Program-made: the position numbers and the translations under genes
In this document: positions 1 through 10,937 of the stretch, one piece after another
Layout: each line of letters opens with the position of its first letter
Numbering within the stretch: position 1 is the stretch's first letter
Assembly: GCA_002104905.1 (NCBI GenBank)
Contig: MCFE01000321.1
Coordinates: forward strand, 1-64,000
Length of the DNA stretch: 64,000 nucleotides
Source: Basidiobolus meristosporus CBS 931.73
Taxonomy: Eukaryota; Basidiobolomycota; Basidiobolomycetes; Basidiobolales; Basidiobolaceae
Direction: 5' to 3'
Notes under the pieces: model-generated
Databases searched by the model: none
What the model was told of the DNA's origin: nothing
The model's input: only the letters and a program-made list of their open reading frames with translations

Positions 1-1715
1 AGTATGGATGCAATGACCCAGAGAAATCAGGAAATAGTCCAGAAACAGGATGAGTGGGTAATATGAGTAGAGCAATCAATATCCCAGGTGGGGAAAGCAG
101 TATCTTTGCCGCAAAGAAGGAACCCAAGTAGCCCAATGTCACAGCAAAGAATTGAGCTATTTCCTGATGCAATAGCTGAGGAACACCTTACACTCCTTGA
201 AGCACAACCACAGTGTGCAACAATAAAGCCAACAGAAAGACCTATCACAGTGTGGGAGGGAGACAATGTGGTGTTTGTACCAAAGCCAAAAAATCACAAG
301 ACATTGAAGATCTGTGAAGTCATTGAGTGCAATTATGCGGAGTGGGCTAATATTCAAGAGGCCATAAGAAGTCTAGCATGCTTTTACCTTAAGGCCAGCA
401 TACCATAGGACCATCAGGAGGTCAAGGCCAAAAGAACAATTGTGCCATGGCTAAAAACCAGTGGCTTCCTGAAGGGCCTGTCACAAGCAGGGCTGAAAGC
501 TCCAGACAAGCCCCAAAGAGATGCAGGGTAGCTAGAAGAGTGCCAATTAGGGATAAGCAGACAGACATGGATGCACCAGCACAATGTTTATTAAGGGAAA
601 TGCTTAGTACCACTTAAGAAGTGCTCAGTCAAAGTAGCAGTGAAGGACCTGGCAGTGATAAAAACCATCAGCTTTTACAGGAGCCTGTTGTAAATGGGGT
701 TGAGGGCTCAAAACAAGCAGAAAAAAATGTCAGGTTGCCAGAAGAATGCCAGCAAGGGACAGTAGGCCAAAGAGATGTGTCAGAGCCAAATTTATCAAGG
801 AGAAAGCATAGTTCATTACAAGAAGCACGCAGACAAAGTAGCAGTCAAAAACCCAACAGTGATCTCCAGCAAGGCATATAAGTTTACAGAAAAAGGCAAC
901 TTGTCTATCACAGCCTCCACATCCTCTGTTGTTGACAAAGTGGATATCCCGCTGACAGACAATGCTACAACATCAAGAGCTTGAAACACTATCACAATGC
1001 CTTCAGTGGAATCTTGGAACATTAATAGGCTCACCAAAAGGTTGCAGCACTTCCTCAAGAGCAGTGCTTAAGAAAACGCACTTGAATATTGCAAGGATTT
1101 ATTGCAACAACTGGCAGATAATATGTTAGGCCTTGCAGTGCCTTCTGAAGATCAGGACATGTGGGAACCAGTGAATGAACAGTGGCATAAAGTCATTGGG
1201 TTCCTGCCAAAGTTATGGAATCAGAGCATTGCAGCAGAAATACTTATTGAGTGGTGGATTTTAATGGAGTTGTTTGTTGAGTGTGGGGTTGTGCTTATTG
1301 TTGGTGTAGGGTATAGGGACCTGTATAGTTCAATGCAACTAGCAATTGAGTTACAATTGAAGTTTCAACAGAAATTAATCAATTCACACTCACAAAAAGT
1401 AAGAGAAATAGTTGAGTAAGGAAGTAAGCAATGTGAAAAAGAGGCAATAGCCAATCTATGCACACAAACTCAGGATGTGACAGAGTGTCTGGGGTCAGAA
1501 AGTGAGCATATGGCAGGCAACTAATCAAAAGCCATTTATATGTTGTTACAATGAAAAATTCTGACTTTTTTTTGTGAAATCTGTGGTGCAATTATTTTTC
1601 AATGGTTTCTGGATGGTGTCCTGACAGGATCAGTACCTCTTAGTCTTGGGATTTTAACTTTGTGATGGCCTTTTAATAGGATCATTGCAATAATTTCTCA
1701 TATGGGGAACTTTAA
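1..1715 (+). mobile_element. Decayed copy of ORF2 side of a CACTA-like element (copy 0)
   Basis: This stretch aligns with 11160-13850 and 28560-29640. Translated fragments match between copies: the segment at 88-408 (motif KPTERPITVWEG, then WANIQEA.RSLA) recurs at 11290-11560 and 28690-28960, and the segment at 1102-1419 (motif EDQDMWEP) recurs at 13260-13530. Many in-frame stops and frameshifts show it is dead. It starts inside the ORF at the window edge and fades near 1715, where the 3' end of the element should lie. I do not recognise the protein family; the assignment to a CACTA-like element rests on the neighbouring transposase in the two fuller copies. Confidence 0.6.
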
Positions 1716-1733
1716 TGTCTTCTGACTTATATG

Positions 1734-1958
1734 CTAGGTTATAAGTACTACAGACCCCCCCTCCCATGCTGTGATAGGTTTCTCAGTGGGCTTTATCTTT
1801 GAGTGTTGTTGTTGTGAACCAATGACTGTACAGTGTTCCTCTGCAGTTACAATGGGAAATGGCTCCATTTTTGGCTGTGACATTGAGCAGACAGCACCAG
1901 AAATATTACAAGGATCATGGCCAGTGTTTTGCCACACAAGTCCTATTTGACCATACAT
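1734..1958 (-). repeat. Inverted fragment of the CACTA-like ORF2
   Basis: On the minus strand this encodes a 74-residue open stretch carrying the same words as the protein segment at 88-408 (EPFPIVTAEEH and KPTEKPITAWEG). It lies immediately downstream of copy 0 but in opposite orientation, so it is a separate rearranged or inserted fragment rather than part of that copy. Confidence 0.6.
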
Positions 1959-2299
1959 CAGTCATTACTGCATCAAAATTATCTTGCCAGCCAACTAGTA
2001 CTCTGAAAATGGTACCCAGTTATACTTGCTATCTTGCATAAACTGAGGAGACAACACCTGTAGAAAGAATTGCCAAGGATGCATTATGCAGCTAAGTGAG
2101 CCCAGCAATGCATCTACTGGTGATCAGTGTAAGATTGTTGCTAGAGAAGTGGCATGCTTCTACAAATAACAGTAATGCTGGCTTTGAGGATTTACTACAA
2201 CTGCTTGCTAAATTGCTTGGAGATACAGCTTTCCTTGTACGTAGTACAATTTAATAGCTGTCATGCAGCTGGCAAAATACAACCCAGCAAGTCTCCTGA
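1959..2299. other. AT-rich stretch, no gene recognised
   Basis: I see no conserved reading frame or match to other repeats in the window. It is CpG-poor like its surroundings and is probably old transposon debris. Confidence 0.4.
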
Positions 2300-2967
2300 T
2301 GCCTGCTTGTGCTTATAGTTGCATGGCATTCACATCAGAATATGCCACCGTTGAATGGTGTTCAATTTGTCAGGAATCCACCACCATAGGAAGTAAACAT
2401 TGTTTACAGTCTGAATGTATTCCAGTAATACCACTGTGGTGGTGTAGAGGTACTCCTGGGAGATGCTACACAACTCATGGTATATGGGGTGTCTGATATG
2501 TGCAATAACCTCTGTGACTAAACTGCTGGTGTCATTGTCAATATGTCACTATGGTAAAAGCTCCTGCCTCTCTAGCTTCCTAAATGTGCCAAGTGTCTTC
2601 AAAGGCCTCTGTGTGTCTTGTGCACTATGCTGAAAAGCTCCTTGATGGCAAGTCTGAGGTTTAACTGTTAAAGGTAGGTGCAGTGATCAACTGCTAATCA
2701 ATAAGTGGAAAGTGTCACTGATAGAAGGGATGATTTATTGATGAGGGACTGCCTTTCCTTAAGTACTTGTCCTGATTGCCAAGTGTTTACTAATAGCAAG
2801 TTTCTAAAAGATTCCAGGCATCAATGCAATTCTTGATAACATTGCTATGAGTTAAAAATAAGCTAAAAATGTCCTGGAAGGTTCTAAAAGGCACAGCACA
2901 TCCAACCAATCAAGGATCAGTAGTCTGAGACCTGTGCAACATAGAGATAGCATATATGGTGTTTAGA
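2300..2967 (+). mobile_element. 3' end remnant of the Ty3/gypsy family seen at 20277-27893
   Basis: The first part (about 2430-2540) matches the end of the gypsy polyprotein near 26470-26560, and the second part (about 2690-2967) matches the non-coding segment at 26990-27260, including the shared runs GATGATTTATTG and GGCACAGCACATCCA. The same unit appears inverted at 32390-32950. No long reading frame survives. It ends where the partial LTR-like element at 2968 begins. Confidence 0.6.
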
Positions 2968-3054
2968 TGGTACAATAGCAAGAAGTAAAATAAAGAAATG
3001 ATTGCAATATTGATAATGAGATATTGTAGTAATGAAATATTTGCCATTAGCACA
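2968..3054 (+). repeat. Terminal fragment of the 1.2-kb GAAT-targeting LTR-like element (copy 3)
   Basis: About 87 bp match the last 85-90 bp of the elements at 24360-25602 and 34401-35579, including the AAATAAAG(A/G)AATGA block and the terminal GCACA. The base after the end is GAA, as in the two complete copies. The rest of the element is missing. Confidence 0.6.
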
Positions 3055-3200
3055 GAAGCAAGCCAAAAAGGACAGGAACTGGAGTATATGAACTACATGA
3101 GTGCAGCACAACAGCTATTTGTAACTGTACACAAGAGTGCAAAGCAGCAACCAAGTATATTGATTTGGCTTTATTATATCCGCAAAGGATATTGATATGG
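3055..3200 (+). pseudogene. Ty1/copia gag-protease fragment
   Basis: The translation AQQLFVTVHKSA resembles the linker between zinc knuckle and protease of the intact copia element (DEQLFVTVQESA). It is only about 45 codons long and is flanked by unrelated repeats, so it is a small relic. Confidence 0.5.
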
Positions 3201-4119
3201 CAACTAAGCCTGGCAGCACATAAGAGGCTCAAAAGACATTAACACTATCAACAAAAAAATAATTTGGTCATGCTGGTGGATCCAATCTGCACCAAACATC
3301 CAGATTCCACCAGGAGACAGCTAAAGTACCAGTGGCATGGAATTAATGACCCTCTACACCATCTTAAGTCTTTACTGCCAAATAAAGTGAAATAACATGA
3401 TGGTATTTGATCAGTGTCTTGCCAAGATTAGCATGGGATTGTGGTTGCTTTAGTGCATTCTACAACTATATGAGTGGATCTAACAGGCCAGTACATCAAG
3501 TTACCTTAAATGGCAAATAACTTGATGGTGCTTTGATAGCCTCATTGTAAGCCAACAATGGCATTTTACAGCAATATGGCAGCCTACAGCAGGTTCTGTC
3601 TACTGATACTGTACCAATTTACCAAATGGTACATCCTTTTTGTAGCTTGTGTAATTCATATATTCCACTGTAGAATCACCCCTTTTTATTTGCTTACTCA
3701 CTACTACCGTGGGTATTCCACAAATAGTTCAGATCAAAAAAACTATGGTATCCTGCTTACCAACTATTACAAGTATCCACACCTGCTGCAATTGATATAC
3801 TTCTATCACCTTAACTTTACAGCTTTTTGAGTTTGTTACATGCAAAGTTGCCATATATGCTAATTGCTAGTAACGTATATATCTTGCAAACATATGCTAG
3901 GTTGCCACTACTTCTGCAATGAATACTTCCTGAGCATCAGTAAAGAACTTTTTGGTATTTAGCCAACATTCTCCTTCTCCATGTTGGATTCAAGTCCCTG
4001 TATTGGGGGTACTTGGGCTCTTGTTTGTGTGACCACTGTATTGCTTGGTGTAGAAATCAGCTTATGACCAAGAGAAATCCGGCATACCTTGATAGAGCAT
4101 TCCTGATAAAAATTTGTTG
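3201..4119. other. AT-rich transposon debris, nothing assignable
   Basis: No domain or repeat match that I can support. The short open frames on both strands lack recognisable motifs. Confidence 0.35.
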
Positions 4120-4347
4120 CTTGTTGCACTCAACCCAATTGTGCATTGCTTAACTGTTTACTCACTCATTGGGGCTGCTTAGCTTCTCAATTCCATAGGC
4201 ATAGGAGTCTATATGTGCACATCTGTCCTCAGTAATTTTGCACTGTTCCTGGCTGTCCTTCATGTGCCAGCTCATTACATATATACTGGGCTCAAAGGTG
4301 ACCAGATTGGAACATGGTGGTTCCTGCAACTTATCTCATGTCATCTC

Positions 4348-4716
4348 TGTTGCAATTTAAGAAGTGATTTGGATATAAGGAACTTATCAAGAAATAGTGA
4401 TAATAGTTGAACTGTTGTTTATTCATAAAGAAGCTCAGTATTTATACCTTTGTAGAAGTAATACAGCTGCAACACTAAGTAGGGAGGGTTTCTCAATATT
4501 CAGGAGCATTCTGTAACAGTTTCAGGGCTAGTACATAATGTTTGGTAATAGTGCTAATTTGATCCTGACTATAGGGGAATAATCATAAGATCATATATCT
4601 GGAGAAAGTGGCAAAGTTAAGGCAGTAAATGAGTCCTACAGTGACTAAGACTAGCCTAGAATTGTTAAGTAAATTTTTAGCTGCTGAATGATACCAAATA
4701 GTCCAATATTTCAACA
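4348..4716 (-). repeat. 3' LTR of the copia element
   Basis: 369 bp, flanked on the left by TSD ATCTC (4343-4347). The gag-pol stop codon lies inside this LTR (4711-4713). Confidence 0.93.
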
Positions 4717-7700
4717 CTCCCCCTCAACTAAATAATTTCTTAATCCCAATTTCTCTCTAAGGATCTCAAACTGTGGCCTAGCTAGTGGTTTTGTCAATAT
4801 GTCTGCCACCATTTTGTCAGTTGGGCAGTAAACCAGCTCTACTAAGTTATTTTCTACAGCTTCCCTCACAAAGTGATGCTGTATATCAATGTGCTTAGTT
4901 CTGGCATGATTAGTAGGATTTCTAGCTAATGAAATACAACTTTGATTATCCTTGTAAATACATGTTGGTTCACCTGAATTAAAACCTAAGTCTTTGAGTA
5001 ATTTTTGTAGCCATATAGCCTCCTTAGTTGCTTGACATGCAGCCATATATTTGGCTTCAGTTGTAGATAGTGCCACAGTTGGTTGTTTCTTGCAATTCCA
5101 AGTAATAGCTGCACCAGCATAAAGAAATACATAGCCTGTGGTAGAGCGTCTGTCAATCAAATCCCTACCCCAATCTGAATCACTATAACCATCAAATTTT
5201 TGCCTATTTGCTGCTCCAGAGTATTCCAGTACCATATTTATGGTACCTTGTAGATATCTGAAAATCCGCTTAACTGCTGCAATTTGATCTGATCCATAAT
5301 TCTGCATGAATTGACTGACTATTCCAACTGCTACTGCAATATCTGGACGTGTAGACACCATCAAGTACATTAGGCTACCGACCATTGATTGATAGGGAAA
5401 GTTTTGGTCCATATTTGAGCCGTTTTCATCTATAACTGGCTGAGATTTGCTTAATTTCAGGTTATTGTCCATAGGGGTTGCTGCAGGTTTGCAATTTTCC
5501 ATTTTGAAGCGTCTAAGAATGTCCCTGATGTACTTAGACTGATTCAGCACAATTTTCTGCGTAGGTATGTCAAATTTGACCTCAATTCCAAGAAAATAGC
5601 TCAATTTTCCAAGATCTTTCATCTCAAACTTGCTGAAGAGATCTGATTTTGTCTGTTTAAGTGCCTCTTGATCACTTGTAGCTATAATTAGGTCGTCCAC
5701 ATAAAGAACTAGGATGATCACACCCTTTTTGAGCTGTTTCACATATATACTGTGATCTGCAGTGCTACGAGAGAACCCAATTTCCTCTAGATATGTGTCA
5801 ATCTTGTTATACCATGCTCTGGGTGCCTGCTTAAGCCCATACAACAATTTTCTAAGTTTGCACACCTTATGGGGGCTTTTTGGATCGGTAAAACCTTCTG
5901 GTTGCTCCATATATATAGTTTCTTGCAAATCCCCATTTAGAAAGGCTGTTTTGACGTCCATTTGGTGTAGATCTAGACTGTGTACAGCTGCCAGGGCTAG
6001 AACTGTCCTAATAGAGTTAAACTTGGCAACCGGAGCAAATGTTTCCTTAAAGTCTAGTCCCTGGATCCGGGAATAGCCTTTAGCTACCAATCTAGCCTTG
6101 TACTTATCAACGGCACCATTTGAGGTTATCTTGATCTTGTAGACCCATCTACATCCTATTGGCTTTCTCCCATTTGGTAAATCTACCAGTTCCCACGTTT
6201 TTGCCTTGATCAGTGATTGGTACTCCTCCTGCATGGCTTGTTGCCACTTAGTAGCATCTGGACCTTGCATTGCCTGTTCCAGATTCTGAGGTTTGGCACA
6301 TAAGGCAAGATAAGCTTCTTCATGATCATTGGATGTCTGCCACCAGGATCCAGGGGCATTTCTTATTCTGGTAGATCTCCTAACTGGGATAATCTGTTCT
6401 GATCTGGAACTGGTAGAAGTATCTTCCATCTCTGGCTGGATTTGGTATGTATCTTCTTCATTTGTGTTGATTGCATCATCAGGCAGCTGGCCAATGATTT
6501 CTGTGGCTTTCTGATCTGAATTTTCCTCAAATACAACGTCCCTGCTCTTGATCAGCTTCTGTATTTTGCCATCATACACTCTATACCCTTTAGTATCTTC
6601 ACAATACCCAAGAAAGATCCCTTTTCTACTCTTTGGTTCCAACTTTGAGCGTTTTTTGTCAGGGATGTGATAAAAAACATCACTGCCAAAGATCCTGAGG
6701 TGCTGGAGATCTGGTTTTTTGCCTGTATATGCTTCAAAGGGTGTAGAATCACGTAGTGCTGTTGTTGGGCATCTGTTCTCGATGTATACAGCGGTAGCAA
6801 CAGATTCAGCCCAAAACTTGTAGTCCATTCCCTTATCATGTAGCATAGATCTTCCCATCTCTACTATTGTTCTGTTTGCACGTTCTGCTACTCCATTTTG
6901 CTGTGGAGTATGAGGAACTGTGGTCTGCTGAAGTATACCAGTAGACAAGCAGTATTTTGCAAACTCCTTTGAGCAGTATTCTCCTCCATTGTCACTTCGT
7001 AGTACCTTCAATTTACACCCAGTTTGTGTTTCTGCCATGTTCTTGAAGTGCTTAAACGTCTCTAAAGCTTCATCCTTTGTTTTGAGGAAGTACACCCATG
7101 TATATCTTGTCTTGTCATCAATAAACGTCATAAAGTATCTCTTGGCTCCAAAGGACAGCGTTCTCATGGGGCCACATATGTCTGAGTGTACAATAGCCAA
7201 TATTTCGGTGGTATTGATGCCTTCTGAGCTCTTGAAACGTTGCCTAGCTTGTTTGCCATATGAACATCCCTTACAAACATTCAATTTGATCGGAATTGAG
7301 TATTTTAGGCCCAAAACAAGCTGATTTTTCACCAATTGGCTCATTTTCTGTTCCCCTATGTGTCCTAGCCTCCTATGCCACGTCTCCCAGTTGGTTTCAT
7401 CAGTTTCAGCAATGTTGACATACTCAGGTACAATGATCTTGCATTGTAACTTGTATATATTGTGATCTCTGATTCCCGAAGCTAATTTTTGTCCATTTTC
7501 ACTCAATATTGAGCAGCTCAGCTTAGTAAAAACAAATTTCAGTCCCTGAGTAGTTGCTTTACTGACTGAGAGTAGGTTCTTAGCTATTCCAGGTACATAG
7601 AGTACGTCAGTCAGTTTTGCTGTTGTTGCCCCTGAGTTATCACTCATATTTAGTTGTATAGACCCACTGGCGGTAGCTTCCAATGCAGAGTTATCTCCCA

Positions 7701-8628
7701 GATAAACCTTTCTTACGGGAATAGTCTTTAAGTTGCTGAACCAATCCATTATACCACAAATATGCTGTGATGCTCCAGAGTCAATATACCATTCATTACT
7801 TCGGTTACTTGCACTCTCTTGTACAGTGACAAATAGCTGTTCATCAGTAGTTATATGGTTTGCCTGCTCTAGTTTCTGTTTTTCGTCTGCTTGTTTCTTC
7901 TTGCATTCTCTTGCCCAGTGTCCTGGCTTCTTACAGTAGTTACAGCAGCCAGGTTTTCTTCGGTTTTGTTGCTTTCCCTTCTTTTCTGTATGCCTTTCTG
8001 AGCTGAATAAAGCATTATCTTCAATTTTCTCTGCTTGATCATTACGTCTGAGTTCTTCATGGAGAAGTCTTCCTTTGACATAGTCTAAAGTCAAGTTGTC
8101 TTCTCTGCTTTCAAAAGAAAGTATGAGTGGCTCATACTCGTCTGGTAGGCTGCAAAGCAGACAGAGTATCTTTTCTTCATCATCTACACCAGCATTAATA
8201 CTGTAAAGTTCTTCTGCAAGTGTCTCCATTCTGGTAATGAGTTGTAGCATGTCATCATCTGGCTTTTTTCTCATGTTGAAGAACTTTCGTTTCAAATAAA
8301 GCTTGCTTGATACTGACTTTGCTCTAAAGATCTTCTCCAAGGATTCCCATGCTGCTTTGGCAGTATTTGAGGCATGGATTTGTCCAATGAAGGAGTCTTG
8401 CACATTGATGCATATTGCATTGAAGGCCTTTCTCTCCTTCTCTTGAAATTTCTCCACATCTTCTGCTGTTCCTTTGGGCTCAACTTCCTTTCCTGTTACT
8501 ATGTTCCAAAGCTTTCTTTCTTCAAGGTGGATCTGCATCTTGATTCTCCAAAGTCTGTAGTTCTTCCCATCAAACCTGTCCTTTACAGGGAAGATGTTGG
8601 TATTGCTTTGTTTGCTGGTAGAAGTCAT
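4711..8628 (-). CDS. Copia gag-pol polyprotein
   Basis: Single 1305-residue ORF from ATG at 8628. Order: UBN2-type gag (about 15-200); zinc knuckle C229-x2-C232-x4-H237-x4-C242; aspartic protease with DSGA at D283; pre-integrase HHCC motif H418, H423, C452, C455; integrase D483, D546, E582 (D,D-35-E spacing); reverse transcriptase about 820-1060 with YVDD at 976-979; RNase H with D1150, E1191, D1227. The order PR-INT-RT-RH defines Ty1/copia. No stop, frameshift or catalytic loss is visible. There is no gag-pol frameshift; both are one frame. The stop lies six bases inside the 3' LTR. CpG is clearly more frequent here than in the decayed copies around it. Confidence 0.95.
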   Translation of the reverse strand: MTSTSKQSNTNIFPVKDRFDGKNYRLWRIKMQIHLEERKLWNIVTGKEVEPKGTAEDVEKFQEKERKAFNAICINVQDSFIGQIHASNTAKAAWESLEKIFRAKSVSSKLYLKRKFFNMRKKPDDDMLQLITRMETLAEELYSINAGVDDEEKILCLLCSLPDEYEPLILSFESREDNLTLDYVKGRLLHEELRRNDQAEKIEDNALFSSERHTEKKGKQQNRRKPGCCNYCKKPGHWARECKKKQADEKQKLEQANHITTDEQLFVTVQESASNRSNEWYIDSGASQHICGIMDWFSNLKTIPVRKVYLGDNSALEATASGSIQLNMSDNSGATTAKLTDVLYVPGIAKNLLSVSKATTQGLKFVFTKLSCSILSENGQKLASGIRDHNIYKLQCKIIVPEYVNIAETDETNWETWHRRLGHIGEQKMSQLVKNQLVLGLKYSIPIKLNVCKGCSYGKQARQRFKSSEGINTTEILAIVHSDICGPMRTLSFGAKRYFMTFIDDKTRYTWVYFLKTKDEALETFKHFKNMAETQTGCKLKVLRSDNGGEYCSKEFAKYCLSTGILQQTTVPHTPQQNGVAERANRTIVEMGRSMLHDKGMDYKFWAESVATAVYIENRCPTTALRDSTPFEAYTGKKPDLQHLRIFGSDVFYHIPDKKRSKLEPKSRKGIFLGYCEDTKGYRVYDGKIQKLIKSRDVVFEENSDQKATEIIGQLPDDAINTNEEDTYQIQPEMEDTSTSSRSEQIIPVRRSTRIRNAPGSWWQTSNDHEEAYLALCAKPQNLEQAMQGPDATKWQQAMQEEYQSLIKAKTWELVDLPNGRKPIGCRWVYKIKITSNGAVDKYKARLVAKGYSRIQGLDFKETFAPVAKFNSIRTVLALAAVHSLDLHQMDVKTAFLNGDLQETIYMEQPEGFTDPKSPHKVCKLRKLLYGLKQAPRAWYNKIDTYLEEIGFSRSTADHSIYVKQLKKGVIILVLYVDDLIIATSDQEALKQTKSDLFSKFEMKDLGKLSYFLGIEVKFDIPTQKIVLNQSKYIRDILRRFKMENCKPAATPMDNNLKLSKSQPVIDENGSNMDQNFPYQSMVGSLMYLMVSTRPDIAVAVGIVSQFMQNYGSDQIAAVKRIFRYLQGTINMVLEYSGAANRQKFDGYSDSDWGRDLIDRRSTTGYVFLYAGAAITWNCKKQPTVALSTTEAKYMAACQATKEAIWLQKLLKDLGFNSGEPTCIYKDNQSCISLARNPTNHARTKHIDIQHHFVREAVENNLVELVYCPTDKMVADILTKPLARPQFEILREKLGLRNYLVEGEC
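4717..4725 (-). promoter_or_regulatory. Polypurine tract of the copia element
   Basis: The minus strand reads GAGGGGGAG immediately before the 3' LTR, the expected plus-strand primer. It also encodes the last residues of the polyprotein (EGE before Cys-stop). Confidence 0.8.
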
Positions 8629-8651
8629 CTTTAGAATAGATTAAGGCAATC

Positions 8652-8664
8652 GGGGCTCATAACC
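8652..8664 (-). promoter_or_regulatory. Primer-binding site complementary to the initiator tRNA-Met anticodon arm
   Basis: Directly inside the 5' LTR the plus strand reads GGGGCTCATAACC, which is the anticodon stem-loop of initiator tRNA-Met around its CAT anticodon. The minus strand therefore pairs with an internal tRNA segment, as in copia and Ty5 elements primed by a half-tRNA, not with a tRNA 3' end. A decayed version (GGGGTTTATAACC) sits beside the LTR at 33794. Confidence 0.8.
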
Positions 8665-9033
8665 TGTTGCAATTTAAGAAGTGATTTGGATATAAGGAAC
8701 TTATCAAGAAATAGTGATAATAGTTGAACTGTTGTTTATTCATAAAGAAGCTCAGTATTTATTCCTTTGTAGAAGTAATACAGCTGCAACACTAAGTAGG
8801 GAGGGTTTCTCAATATTCAGGAGCATTCTGTAACAGTTTCAGGGTTAGTACATAATGTTTGGTAATAGTGCTAATTTGATCCTGACTATAGGGGAATAAT
8901 CATAAGATCATATATCTGGAGAAAGTGGCGAAGTTAAGGCAGTAAATGGGTCCTACAGTGACTAAGACTAGCCTAGAATTGTTAAGTAAATTTTTAGCTG
9001 CTGAATGATACCAAATAGTCCAATATTTCAACA
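8665..9033 (-). repeat. 5' LTR of the copia element
   Basis: 369 bp, TGTTG...CAACA, identical in length to the LTR at 4348-4716. It is the 5' LTR because the coding strand is minus. The TSD ATCTC follows at 9034-9038. Confidence 0.93.
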
Positions 9034-9038
9034 ATCTC

Positions 9039-10930
9039 CCCTCATATTTACTCCATAGTGAACTCCCAAAAGGCCCAATGTTTTCCACACACCAAGCAAG
9101 ACAGAGTAGATAATGGATACAGTAGTGGCCAAGATCTACACACTCAGCCTTATGCTTGTAGTAAATCCACTCAAATCTCATCTCAAGCTCCTTGCACCAA
9201 AGCAGTAGATGCCTCACATAGGAATTAGTTGTCCACTTCTGGATAAACATTCCTACTATGCCCACATATGACTCCCAATGCTTCCAATGTACTCATTGCA
9301 GAAAGGCTTCAGAAGGCAACATCAATAAATACATATCCAGTTCATCCAGTCCTTGCACTTGTATTGTTGCGTATCTGTATAAATGTTGATTGGAGTCTCT
9401 GAGAAGTACTTAGTGTAGCTGATACTATGTAATATATTGCCTATTCTTTAAAATTTCTCTGGTATCTCAAAGGGTTGATTAAGCTTGAAATGCCCCATGT
9501 ACAACTTGGTCATCTGTATAGGTATATTGCTGAAATGCAAATGCATTGCTCCCAGTTGAAAGCTTTTGCTCCAACAGAAACCTAGCATTTTAAATATCTT
9601 GGGATTCCAGTTAAATTCATATTCTGGCCAACAGCTCATAGCTTGTCAACTTTGCTACAATTGCCTGCTGATCTCTGTACATTCTCTGTGCTGGAATATG
9701 ACTTTCTCAGTGTTTGTGTTTAGGTTATAATAATGTCTGTGAGTTATGGAGTATATTACCTAGATCTCATGCACTTGAAAGTAATACCATCCATTGTCCT
9801 CAGAAAGGCCAGCTATCTTGCTGATGGCTGGGGTATCTACAATGCAGATAATAGTATGCACTATGACATAACAGCCATTTACTGTTATCCCACTAGAAAG
9901 AATACAAAACTCATCCAGTATTGGATTCAGGTAGCCACCCAGGTTGGATGATGATTTACGCCCAGATACCAGTGAGACTACCATGAGATTTTGACTCTGA
10001 TACCATAAGATATGTGGCAGACTCAGGTTGATGAGAATTAGTGGCCAGCAGGATTTGCTGGTAAAATACTTGTTTAATGAGAATCCACCAAGTGCCAAAA
10101 CAAAGGCATTGTCATATCAACCTTCAAAGTTGCCCTTGCTTCTTAGCTGTTTGTAATGTTTGCCATCAAATATATTGAAAATCTTTGTGCATGACTGGTA
10201 CTAAATGCAGCACTATATAGCTTCACAATATTTGTTGGATGGTATAAGCTCTGTTGGATGTGGTATTACTGGAAAATATCTGTAGTGTGAGCAATATTTT
10301 CTTCCTATATGTGTCAATATCTCACAGGTTGGACTCCTTGTAAACACGGCAGTATCTGATGTGAGTGCCTTAGGCTAGTTAGACACCTGGCAATGATGGC
10401 ACTTTCTGATGTCAATGCCATGCAACTGTCAACACATGATGGTATCAGGATGGTGTCTGGGTCATATGTTGCTATGCATTAAGCTGTCCATTAGTACCAT
10501 GTACATGGTGAGTTGCGCCCCAAAATGACTTTGGCAAGAAGCAGTAGTGAGTTCTCAGAGCTCCCATTACTGGTATTTGTAGAAACATGCTACTATCCAG
10601 CCACAACATCACATCATTCATCAGTAGATGAGTTATTGGGCTCACTTGGCTCCATAAGGTATCCTTTAGCATTCTCCACTGTTTTTCCACATGTGTTGTC
10701 TCATTGCATACTGGGATTTTGTCAGGCTCATGGAGGATACAGTGAGAGGAGATAAGCACACAAACCATGAGTGAGCCTCCCTTTTTAGAGCTATCACTCT
10801 GAGTGCCATATTCAAGAGACTGGGGTGAGCCTACAGGTGTCAAAAGCATACCTGACTCTGTTTGCTCAAGATGACAAGTATGGTCAGGTGCCCTTACAGA
10901 AGCATCAAGTGGTTGGCAAGATATTGGTGG
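9039..10930 (-). pseudogene. Tnp2/DUF4218-type transposase remnant (CACTA/EnSpm-like), copy A
   Basis: Read on the minus strand, the fragments occur in the order expected for the Tnp2 family: a conserved N-terminal block (10930-10470), FDGKHYKQ near 10170, the block GFSLNKYFTSKSCWPLILI (about 10090), an LNPILDEFCIL block with IVDTPAISKIAG (9900-9800), and then a DUF4218-like block with WMNWICIY and a His/Tyr-rich tail (9330-9039). Frames are broken repeatedly. The transposase C-terminus continues across the copia insertion into 4120-4347. Family assignment is by recalled resemblance; the match of two independent copies confirms that the minus strand was the coding one. Confidence 0.55.
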
Positions 10931-10937
10931 CACAGTA

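Larger units (their letters stand above)
4348..9033 (-). mobile_element. Intact Ty1/copia retrotransposon
   Basis: A 4686-bp element bounded by direct 369-bp LTRs that start TGTTG and end CAACA, with an exact 5-bp target duplication ATCTC at 4343-4347 and 9034-9038. By eye the LTRs differ at four positions (about 99% identical), so insertion was recent. The single ORF is uninterrupted, and primer-binding site and polypurine tract are in place. It lies in copy A of the CACTA-like element. This is the only potentially autonomous element in the window. Confidence 0.95.
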
